Assembly: GCA_934232845.1 (NCBI GenBank)
Contig: CAKQGD010000064.1
Coordinates: 1-8,581, forward strand
Direction: 5' to 3'
Length of the DNA: 8,581 nt
DNA from: an uncultured Oscillospiraceae bacterium
GTDB taxonomy: Bacteria; Bacillota; Clostridia; Oscillospirales; Ruminococcaceae
Part shown: one piece after another, positions 1 to 6,044 of the stretch
Numbering within the stretch: the stretch's first letter is position 1
Layout: every line of letters begins with the position of its first letter
The notes under the pieces: generated by a model
Databases searched by the model: none
Seen by the model: only the letters and a program-made list of their open reading frames with translations
What the model was told of the DNA's origin: nothing
Translations under genes and position numbers: made by a program

Positions 1-643
1 GTCCCGTGGTGGCGTCGATGACAAGCAGCACCTGCGGTTCACAGCCGGGCAGGCCTTTTTCAATCACGCGGCGAATTTTCGCCAGCTCATCCATGAGATT
101 TTTCTTGTTCTGCAATCGTCCGGCCGTATCGCAGATAATCACATCCGCGCCGCGGGCCTTGCCCGCCTCCAGCGCGTCGTGTACCACAGCCGCGGGGTCC
201 GCCCCTTCGCTGTGGGCGATCAGCTGCGCGCCGGTACGCTCGGCCCAGATACCGAGCTGCTCAACCGCCGCCGCACGGAATGTATCCGCTGCGGCGAGGA
301 TGACTTTCTTTCCCTCGGCGGCAAATCGCTTGGACAGCTTGCCGATCGTAGTCGTTTTTCCGACGCCGTTGACGCCGATCATCAGAATGACCTGCGGCTT
401 CTGCACGGGCAGTTCTTTTTGGACGGCGAGAATCTTCTCGACCTCCCGCCGGATCACGGGGCGCAGCTGCGCTGCGTCGGTCAGGCGCTCACGGCGCGCC
501 TCCTCGCGCAGGCGCTGTACAATGGACGATGCGGTCTCCACGCCGGCGTCGGCCAGAATCAGCTGTTCCTCCAGCTCGTCAAAATACTCGTCGTCGATTT
601 TTGCGCCGAACGCAAATTTTTTCAATCCCGAAAACAGTCCCAT
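1..643 (-). CDS. ftsY: FtsY, signal recognition particle receptor GTPase (N-terminal part; 3' end outside window)
   Basis: FtsY is the membrane-associated GTPase that receives SRP-bound ribosomes and passes nascent membrane proteins to the Sec translocon. The minus strand from 643 reads 214 uninterrupted codons to the window edge. The protein starts MGLFSGLKKF, a short amphipathic start, followed by a helical N domain to about residue 78 (EYFDELEEQLILADAGVET). The G domain follows: G1 P-loop GVNGVGKTTT at 90-99, the SRP-GTPase insertion motif DTFRAAA at 120-126, and G3 DTAGR at 172-176. The fragment stops at IDATTG (209-214), so the TKLDG G4 motif and the rest of the G domain are off the left edge. 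There is no long acidic A domain, as is usual in Gram-positive FtsY. The ATG at 643 is chosen because AGGAGGG lies 7 bases upstream; another ATG at 650 is out of frame. Ffh shares the GTPase motifs, but the N-terminus and the position after smc fit FtsY. Confidence 0.96.
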   Translation of the reverse strand, partial: MGLFSGLKKFAFGAKIDDEYFDELEEQLILADAGVETASSIVQRLREEARRERLTDAAQLRPVIRREVEKILAVQKELPVQKPQVILMIGVNGVGKTTTIGKLSKRFAAEGKKVILAAADTFRAAAVEQLGIWAERTGAQLIAHSEGADPAAVVHDALEAGKARGADVIICDTAGRLQNKKNLMDELAKIRRVIEKGLPGCEPQVLLVIDATTG

Positions 644-646
644 CTG

Positions 647-3600
647 TCATCCCTCCTGTGTATGATTCTTTGTCTGAAGCGTTTTTTCAATCTCGCTCAC
701 ATCGAGGCGCAGAAGCTTGGAAACGCCCTCCTCCTGCATGGTAACGCCGTAGAGAACGTCGGCCTCCTCCATCGTGCCGCGGCGGTGCGTGATCGCGATA
801 AACTGCGTTTTGTCCGTCAGGCGGTGTAAGTAAGCGGCATATTTCGCAACGTTGACGTCGTCAAGCGCCGCCTCGATCTCATCCAGCAGACAGAACGGCG
901 CAGGATTGACCTTTAAGATCGAAAAGAAGATCGCAATCGCGACAAAGGACTGCTCTCCGCCGGACAGCGCGGCAAGATTTTTAATCAGCTTTCCCGGCGG
1001 ATGAACGGAAATCTCAATGCCGCTCTCAAGCAGGTCGGAAGGATCCGTCAGCGACAAAGACGCGCTGCCTCCTTCGAAAAGCTCCGCAAAAATTCGGCGG
1101 AAATTCTGATCGATCTCGGAAAATTTCTTCGAGAAAATCTCGCACATCTGTCCTGTCAGCTCGGAAATCAGGCGGGCCAGCTCGGATTTGGAACCTTCCA
1201 CGTCGCGAAGCTGTGCGGAAAGCTCTTTATAACGCGCCGAAACCTCGCGGTATTCGTCGATCGCGCCGACATTAACGCTGCCAAGCGACTTGATCTTGGC
1301 CCGAAGCTCGGAAAGACGGCGGTTTGCGGCAGGCACATCCTCGACGGGCTTCGCCAGCTCCTCCGCATCCGAGCGGGTCAGCTCGTAGTCGTCATAGAGC
1401 CTCGCGACCAGCGCGGACTGCTCACCCTCCGCGGTCGTTTTCTGCTCCGTGAGGCGCACAACCTCGCGATACAAATCATCGCGGCGGGCAGCGGCTGTTT
1501 TTTCCTCACCGCGCAGAACGCTGCAGCGTCTTTCGCTCTCGTCGCGTTCCCTTGTTTTTTGGGAGGCGGCGTCGCGCTTCTCCAGCGCCTTTTGCAGAGC
1601 GGCTTCCCGCCGCTCGCGCAGAGCGTCGGCCTCGGCGTTCGCCGTGTCAATTTCCTTCTGCAGGGCGGCGGCTTTTTCCAGATGGGCGAATCGTTCCTCC
1701 TCACCCGCGGCAAGACTTTCGCGCAGGCGGGAGAGTTCCTCCTGCGTGCGTTCAATCTCGCGGTCGAGCAGGGTAAGCGCCGTCGTCTGTCCGGTCAGTT
1801 TTTCCCGAAGAGCACCCGCCTCAGCCACAGCCTCGGATTTTTCTTCGTCGTTTTCGGCGATCTGCTTCTGCAGGCCGTCGAGCTGCTCCGCCAAAGTGCG
1901 TGTCAGCTCCTCTGACGTAGCGCAGCGGCCGCGCGCCTCTTCAATGCGTGCAGAGAGCGCTTCCCGCTCTTTTTCAGCGGCCGCACGCTGTTTCTGTATA
2001 TTTTCAATGTCCTGCTTCAGATGAGAAAGCTGTGTCTCACAGCGCACGCGGTCCTCGCGGCAGGCGGTTTTCTGCGCCTCAATCGCATCTACCTCGGCGT
2101 CCAGAGACGCAAGTTCTTTTTGAAGGGAATCGGCTTCGGCATCCAGCAGAGCTTTTTTCTCTTCCAGCCCTTTCACCTGTGAAAGCAGGTCTTCGATTTC
2201 TTTTTTTCTGCCGATCACGCCTGCCGAGCGGGAAGAAAAGCCGCCCGTCATCGAGCCGCCCGCATTGACAACCTGTCCATCAAGCGTCACGATGCGGAAG
2301 CGGTAGTTGTGCTTTCTGGCGATGACAACCGCGGCGTCAAGGTCCTCCGCCACGGCGACACGGCCGAGCAGAGCGGTCATCATACCCTCATAGACGGGGT
2401 CATATTCCGTCAGGTCACAGGCGAGACCGACGTAGCCGTACATTCCCTCAAGAGAGCGGACATCGAGCTTTTGGCCGTGCACGCTCGTCATCGGCAAAAA
2501 CGTCGCGCGGCCGGCTTTTTCCTGTTTGAGCAGGGCGATCGCACGCTTGGCGGCCTCTTCATTCTCCACAACGATGTTCTGCACCGCGGCGCCCAGCGCG
2601 GTTTCCACAGCCGCGGCGTACTCCCCGTTCACCCGCAGAAGCGAGGAGACCGGTCCGCGTACGCCGCCGAGCGTACCCGCACGGGCACGCTGCAGCACAA
2701 AGCGCACGCTCGGGCCGAAGCCCTCCATATTTTTATCCAGATCGGTCAGCACGCGGGCACGCTGGCGCTTTGTTTCGATCTCGCGCGAAAGCACGGTCTG
2801 CTTTTCGGCAAGGGCGTCAAGCTTCTGCCGGCGGGACTGTCCCTTGAGCAGATAGCCGCCCGCGGCGTTCTCAAGGGAAACAAATTCCTCCTCAATCTCG
2901 CGCAGCAGCGCCTCGCATTCCTCTTTCTCCCGCAGGGCGGTCTCGCAGGCCTCCTCACTGCGGCGGCGCGCCTCACTCATCTCATGCAGGCGCTCTTCGC
3001 CTTCCCCAAGAGCCGTCGCGCTCGCTGCGGCATCAATACGCGCGGCGTCAATCGCCTCAAAGGCAGCTGCGCGCCGCAGGCGAAGCTGTCCGCCCCGCTG
3101 TGTAATTTCCGAGAGGACGGCGTCCTGACGGATGATTTCTTCCTCCAGCGCACAAGCCGCATTCGCCTGCACGGTTCTTTCGTCTTGCTGACAGACCAGC
3201 TTCTCTTCGCACGATGAGGCTGCATTCTTCAGCTCGCTCTGCGAACGGCCCGCCAAAGCGGCCGCTTGCTCGGCTTCCTCCGCGGCTTTTTTATAATGGA
3301 GAACGTCGTTTCTGCGCACGGCCTCTTCCGATTCGGCGTCGGATGCCTCCTTCGTCAGCTGTGCGGATTCTACCCGCAGAGAATCGATCTCGGCGGAAAG
3401 CAGACGTCCCTTTTCCAGCTCGGCGGAAAAATCGCTCTCGCATTGTTCTACAAGCTCTTTCGCCTCATCGTGTTCTCTCTGGGTAAGCAGCAGCTTGTCT
3501 TCGACAGAGGCGATTTTCGTATGCAGTACGCCAATCGAGCGCACCCACAGGGAAATTTCAAGTCCCTTCTTTTCGCCGGCATACTCAAGATAACGCGCAG

Positions 3601-4234
3601 CCTTGTCGGACTGCGCCTTCAGGGGGCCCACGCGTCCTTCCAGCTCCGCGAGAATATCCCGCAGACGCAGAAGATTGTCCTCCGCCAGCTGCAAGCGGCG
3701 CTCCGCTTCCGTCTTGCGGTAGCGGAACTTAGAGATGCCCGCGGCCTCCTCAAAAATTTCGCGGCGCTCTCTCGACCGCGCGGAAACAATCTCTGCCACG
3801 CGGCCCTGCCCGATGATCGAATATCCGTCGCGGCCGAGGCCGGTGTCCATAAACAGCTCGTTGACGTCGCGCAGGCGAACCGCCGCGCCGTTGATGCGGT
3901 ATTCGCTGTCGCCGGAGCGATAGAGGCGCCGCATGACCGCCACCTCGTCCGCATCACAGGCAAGGCTGCGGTCGGTGTTGTCGATCACAAGCGTCACCGA
4001 GGCGACCCCCTGCGCCTTTCGCGATTGGGTGCCGCCGAAGATCACGTCCTCCATCTTGCCGCCGCGAAGCGCCTTGGTGGACTGTTCGCCGAGTACCCAG
4101 CGGACTGCGTCGGCGATATTGCTCTTGCCGGAGCCGTTCGGCCCGATTACCGCGGTCACGCCCTGGTCAAATTCCAGCTGTGTGCGGTCGGGGAACGACT
4201 TGAAGCCCTGTATGTCAATGGATTTCAGTCGCAA
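647..4234 (-). CDS. smc: Chromosome condensation/segregation ATPase SMC
   Basis: SMC forms, with ScpA and ScpB, the bacterial condensin that extrudes DNA loops and helps separate replicated chromosomes. The 1195 residues are full length for the family (about 1190). Walker A GPNGSGKS is at 31-38, the arginine-loop motif ALRGGK at 55-60 (R57), and the Q-loop GQG at 142-144. A long heptad-rich coiled coil follows, then the hinge at about 520-668 ending in GGSMTGG (659-665), then the returning coil. The C-terminal head carries the ABC signature LSGGEQ at about 1090-1095 and Walker B FCLLDE at about 1114-1119, with the catalytic Glu present. The start codon is TTG at 4234. It puts the conserved LKSIDIQGFKSF at the right distance from the N-terminus and has GGAGG 9 bases upstream. 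The ATG at 4256 is out of frame. The gene follows rnc by 38 bases and ends 3 bases before ftsY. No frameshift is seen. Signature residue Gln replaces the usual Lys or Arg. Confidence 0.98.
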   Translation of the reverse strand: MRLKSIDIQGFKSFPDRTQLEFDQGVTAVIGPNGSGKSNIADAVRWVLGEQSTKALRGGKMEDVIFGGTQSRKAQGVASVTLVIDNTDRSLACDADEVAVMRRLYRSGDSEYRINGAAVRLRDVNELFMDTGLGRDGYSIIGQGRVAEIVSARSRERREIFEEAAGISKFRYRKTEAERRLQLAEDNLLRLRDILAELEGRVGPLKAQSDKAARYLEYAGEKKGLEISLWVRSIGVLHTKIASVEDKLLLTQREHDEAKELVEQCESDFSAELEKGRLLSAEIDSLRVESAQLTKEASDAESEEAVRRNDVLHYKKAAEEAEQAAALAGRSQSELKNAASSCEEKLVCQQDERTVQANAACALEEEIIRQDAVLSEITQRGGQLRLRRAAAFEAIDAARIDAAASATALGEGEERLHEMSEARRRSEEACETALREKEECEALLREIEEEFVSLENAAGGYLLKGQSRRQKLDALAEKQTVLSREIETKRQRARVLTDLDKNMEGFGPSVRFVLQRARAGTLGGVRGPVSSLLRVNGEYAAAVETALGAAVQNIVVENEEAAKRAIALLKQEKAGRATFLPMTSVHGQKLDVRSLEGMYGYVGLACDLTEYDPVYEGMMTALLGRVAVAEDLDAAVVIARKHNYRFRIVTLDGQVVNAGGSMTGGFSSRSAGVIGRKKEIEDLLSQVKGLEEKKALLDAEADSLQKELASLDAEVDAIEAQKTACREDRVRCETQLSHLKQDIENIQKQRAAAEKEREALSARIEEARGRCATSEELTRTLAEQLDGLQKQIAENDEEKSEAVAEAGALREKLTGQTTALTLLDREIERTQEELSRLRESLAAGEEERFAHLEKAAALQKEIDTANAEADALRERREAALQKALEKRDAASQKTRERDESERRCSVLRGEEKTAAARRDDLYREVVRLTEQKTTAEGEQSALVARLYDDYELTRSDAEELAKPVEDVPAANRRLSELRAKIKSLGSVNVGAIDEYREVSARYKELSAQLRDVEGSKSELARLISELTGQMCEIFSKKFSEIDQNFRRIFAELFEGGSASLSLTDPSDLLESGIEISVHPPGKLIKNLAALSGGEQSFVAIAIFFSILKVNPAPFCLLDEIEAALDDVNVAKYAAYLHRLTDKTQFIAITHRRGTMEEADVLYGVTMQEEGVSKLLRLDVSEIEKTLQTKNHTQEG
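651..657 (-). promoter_or_regulatory. Ribosome binding site of ftsY, inside the smc 3' end
   Basis: AGGAGGG on the minus strand, 7 bases before the ftsY ATG at 643. It lies within the last codons of smc, which stops at 649-647. The spacing decides the ftsY start: the competing ATG at 650-648, which overlaps the smc stop as ATGA, directly abuts this site and is in another frame. Confidence 0.85.
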
Positions 4235-4243
4235 GGATGTTTT

Positions 4244-4248
4244 CCTCC
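4244..4248 (-). promoter_or_regulatory. Ribosome binding site fixing the TTG start of smc
   Basis: GGAGG on the minus strand, 9 bases before the TTG at 4234-4232. No in-frame ATG or GTG fits this site, so it supports TTG as the smc start codon. The whole rnc-smc spacer is 38 bases and shows no terminator or clear promoter. Confidence 0.8.
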
Positions 4249-4272
4249 GTTTTCATGGGGATCGAAGTCTTT

Positions 4273-4950
4273 TTAAAGCTCTACGCCCATCAGTGAGAGC
4301 GCCTCTCTGGCGGCCTGCTGCTCGGCGATTTTTTTGCTGCGGCCCGTGCCGCGGCCGATCACGTTGGAATTGAGGTGCACCTCAACCGTAAAGCGTTTGT
4401 CATGGTCGGGGCCCTCTTCCCCGACGAGGACATAACGCACGCGCTCCTCGGGGTTCTGCTGGACGATCTCCTGCAGTTGAGTCTTGTAGTCGTGCAGATC
4501 CATGCCGGAAGCATGGTCGGCCAGTTTCGTCACAAAGGGCAGAACAAACTTTCTGGCTTCTTCCATTCCGCCGTCGAGATAAACGGCCGCGATCAGCGCC
4601 TCGAACGCGTCGGCCAGAATGGACGGGCGCGTTCTGCCGCCGTTATGCTCCTCGCCGTGTCCGAGGTAAAGCGCCTCTCCCAAGCCGATCTGACGGGCGA
4701 AGCCCGCCAGCGCCCCCTCGCACACGAGAGAAGCGCGGATTTTGGTGAGTTCCCCCTCCGGCACGGTAAGATGGCGGAAAATATAGTCGGAAACGATAAT
4801 CGACAGCACCGCGTCTCCCAAAAACTCCTGCCGCTCATTGTGGGTGCCGAAGTCCTTGTTTTCATTCGCGTAAGAGGAATGCGTCAATGCAATTTTGAGG
4901 TATTCCGGATTCTGAAAGCGATACCCGATCGCCTGCTCAATCTCTGTCAT
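4273..4950 (-). CDS. rnc: Ribonuclease III
   Basis: RNase III cleaves double-stranded RNA, including the precursor stems of 16S and 23S rRNA, and turns over some mRNAs and antisense duplexes in the cytoplasm. The 225-residue protein has the usual two-domain form. The catalytic domain (about 1-145) carries the signature NERQEFLGDAVL at 38-49. The metal-binding and catalytic acids are E39, E42, D46, D114 and E117, the last two in ILADAFEALI, close to E. coli numbering. The double-stranded RNA binding domain (about 152-222) starts DYKTQLQEIVQQ and ends with GRGTGRSKKIAEQQAAREAL. The start at 4950 overlaps the plsX stop by four bases (ATGA), which suggests translational coupling. It also has its own strong GGGGAGGAG site. 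The family consensus is NERLEFLGD; Gln41 replaces the Leu, while no catalytic residue is lost. Confidence 0.98.
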   Translation of the reverse strand: MTEIEQAIGYRFQNPEYLKIALTHSSYANENKDFGTHNERQEFLGDAVLSIIVSDYIFRHLTVPEGELTKIRASLVCEGALAGFARQIGLGEALYLGHGEEHNGGRTRPSILADAFEALIAAVYLDGGMEEARKFVLPFVTKLADHASGMDLHDYKTQLQEIVQQNPEERVRYVLVGEEGPDHDKRFTVEVHLNSNVIGRGTGRSKKIAEQQAAREALSLMGVEL

Positions 4951-5960
4951 TGCGTCTCCTCCCCGGCTTTTCGAATTTCTGCGACGCCGCGCTCAATCTC
5001 GCCGATCACGCCGCGCTCAACACAAAATTTCGCCTGACGAATCGCGTTTTTCAGTGCGTGCGCGTCCGACGCACCGTGTGCCTTGACAACGGGAGCCTTG
5101 AGTCCCAGAATCGGGACTCCGCCGATTTCGCGGTAATCAAGCGATTTTTTAAATTCGGAAAACGGCTTTTTGATCGCGAGGGCCGACAGCTTTGTCAGCG
5201 CGTTGGTAAACAGCACGTCTTTGATCGCACCGCTAAAAAACGATCCCAGACCCTCAGTCAGCTTAAGAATCACATTGCCGGTAAAGCCGTCGCAGACCGC
5301 CACGTCGCAGCCGCCGAGCGGAAGTTCTCTCGCCTCGACATTGCCGATAAAGTTGACGGGGGCCTCGCGCAGCAGCGGCAGCGCCTGCACCTGCAGGTCG
5401 GTGCCTTTGTTGTCCTCCGTACCGATATTGACAAGGCCGATGCGGGGATTCTCGACGCCGAGCAGCGCCTTCTGATAGGCGGCGCCCATTACGGCAAACT
5501 GAGCGAGCATCTCGGGCCGGACGTCGTGGTTCGCACCCGAGTCGATCAAAAGATAAAAGCCGCCCTTCATCGGGATGGACGTGCCCAGCGCGGGGCGCTT
5601 CACGCCCTTGACACGCTTAACAAGAAACGTACCTCCCACCACGAGCGCACCCGTGGAGCCAGCGGAAACAAACGCCTCTCCCTCTCCCGCCGCGACGAGA
5701 CGAAGTCCCGCCGCTATCGAAGAATCGGCATATTTTTTCAGAATAGAGGTCGGTTCCGCCTCGACCGGCATCACAAGCGGCGCGTCAAACAGCTCGATTC
5801 CCTCAAGGGAAATTTTGTGTTCGGCGGCGCAGGCGGAAAGCTTTTTTTCATCACCCGTGACAATGACGGATACGCCCAGTTCCCGCACGGCGTCCGCCGC
5901 GGCCTGCAGAGGCGCAAGCGGAGCAAGATCTCCGCCGAAACCGTCAAGTATGATTTTCAT
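4947..5960 (-). CDS. plsX: Phosphate acyltransferase PlsX
   Basis: PlsX converts acyl-ACP and inorganic phosphate to acyl-phosphate, the donor that PlsY uses to acylate glycerol-3-phosphate. This is the first step of phospholipid synthesis in most bacteria; the enzyme is peripheral to the membrane. The protein is 337 residues, normal for the family. Recognisable segments in order are ILDGFGGDLAP at the N-terminus, ADSSIAAGL, FVSAGSTGALVVGG, DSGANHD, GLVNIGTEDNKG, FIGNVEARELPLGGCDVAVC followed by DGFTGNV, and GGVPILGLKAPVVKAHGASD near the C-terminus. The start is set at the ATG at 5960 because AGGAGG lies 8 bases upstream. An in-frame GTG at 5966 would leave only 2 bases and adds two residues. 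The stop overlaps the rnc start (ATGA). Two motifs differ from consensus: DGFGGD for DAMGGD and SAGSTGA for SAGNTGA. The usual acpP neighbour is missing downstream. Confidence 0.96.
   Translation of the reverse strand: MKIILDGFGGDLAPLAPLQAAADAVRELGVSVIVTGDEKKLSACAAEHKISLEGIELFDAPLVMPVEAEPTSILKKYADSSIAAGLRLVAAGEGEAFVSAGSTGALVVGGTFLVKRVKGVKRPALGTSIPMKGGFYLLIDSGANHDVRPEMLAQFAVMGAAYQKALLGVENPRIGLVNIGTEDNKGTDLQVQALPLLREAPVNFIGNVEARELPLGGCDVAVCDGFTGNVILKLTEGLGSFFSGAIKDVLFTNALTKLSALAIKKPFSEFKKSLDYREIGGVPILGLKAPVVKAHGASDAHALKNAIRQAKFCVERGVIGEIERGVAEIRKAGEETQ
4956..4964 (-). promoter_or_regulatory. Ribosome binding site of rnc, inside the plsX 3' end
   Basis: GGGGAGGAG on the minus strand; its GGAGG core (4958-4962) is 7 bases before the rnc ATG at 4950. 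It is embedded in the last codons of plsX. With the ATGA overlap it lets ribosomes both re-initiate and enter independently. Confidence 0.8.
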
Positions 5961-5968
5961 ATGCACGT

Positions 5969-5974
5969 CCTCCT
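5969..5974 (-). promoter_or_regulatory. Ribosome binding site deciding the plsX start
   Basis: AGGAGG on the minus strand, 8 bases before the ATG at 5960 but only 2 bases before the in-frame GTG at 5966. The spacing argues for the ATG, giving MKIILDG as the N-terminus, which also matches the usual PlsX start. Confidence 0.8.
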
Positions 5975-5988
5975 GTTCAAGAGCGTTT

Positions 5989-6020
5989 TACGGCTGTTGT
6001 TTTAAAAAAAGTACGGCTGT
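5989..6020. repeat. Short direct repeat in the trmFO-plsX gap
   Basis: TACGGCTGT occurs on the plus strand at 5989-5997 and again at 6012-6020, a 23-base period. A third partial copy of the core (ACGG) lies at 6027-6030. On the transcribed strand these give three copies of GCCGT. The repeats lie in the AT-rich part of the only sizeable gap in the cluster. They could be an operator for two protein monomers about two helix turns apart, or simply part of the hairpin structure described here, or chance. Confidence 0.3.
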
Positions 6021-6044
6021 AAAAGCACGGCCGGATGCTGCCGT
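6004..6044 (-). terminator. Candidate imperfect intrinsic terminator or attenuator after trmFO
   Basis: Immediately at the trmFO stop, the minus strand reads ACGGC, AGCAT, loop CCGGCC, GTGCT, TTTACA, GCCGT, AC and then seven T. ACGGC can pair with the distal GCCGT, and AGCAT can pair with GTGCT (one G-T wobble). Together they make a 10-base-pair stem interrupted by a six-base bulge, followed closely by the T run. ACGGC can instead pair with an earlier GCCGT overlapping the loop, so two exclusive folds exist. The bulge makes it weak, and it may act only as a partial stop that lets transcripts continue into plsX. No convincing promoter box pair is visible in the remaining bases before plsX. Confidence 0.3.

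Noticed and set aside
6..829. Plus-strand open frames opposite ftsY and the smc end
   Set aside because: The minus strand here encodes clear FtsY GTPase motifs in order, so these are antisense artefacts.
1001..1915. Plus-strand open frame of 304 codons opposite the smc C-terminal half
   Set aside because: A shadow of the coiled-coil codons; low-complexity composition and no start signals.
2309..3217. Plus-strand open frame of 302 codons opposite the smc hinge
   Set aside because: Antisense shadow without a binding site or recognisable domain.
4215..4256. 13-codon open frame overlapping the smc start as a real small gene
   Set aside because: No ribosome binding site before its ATG and no sign of selection visible in one sequence; kept only as a possible influence on smc translation.
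3266..4276. Plus-strand open frame of 336 codons opposite the start of smc
   Set aside because: Lies wholly antisense to the conserved SMC head and coil, with Arg/Leu/Gln-rich composition and no recognisable domain or binding site.
5964..5966. GTG at 5966 as the plsX start
   Set aside because: Only 2 bases separate it from AGGAGG, too close for initiation; the ATG at 5960 has 8 bases and gives the usual N-terminus.
4950..6005. Plus-strand open frame of 351 codons opposite plsX
   Set aside because: It starts with TTG, has no ribosome binding site, matches no family I recognise and mirrors plsX almost exactly. GC-rich coding DNA often leaves the opposite strand open.
5961..6043. A sigma-A promoter for plsX
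   Set aside because: TTTACA at 6023-6018 could serve as a -35 box, but 17 bases later the sequence is ACAACA, a poor -10 box. Other spacings are no better.
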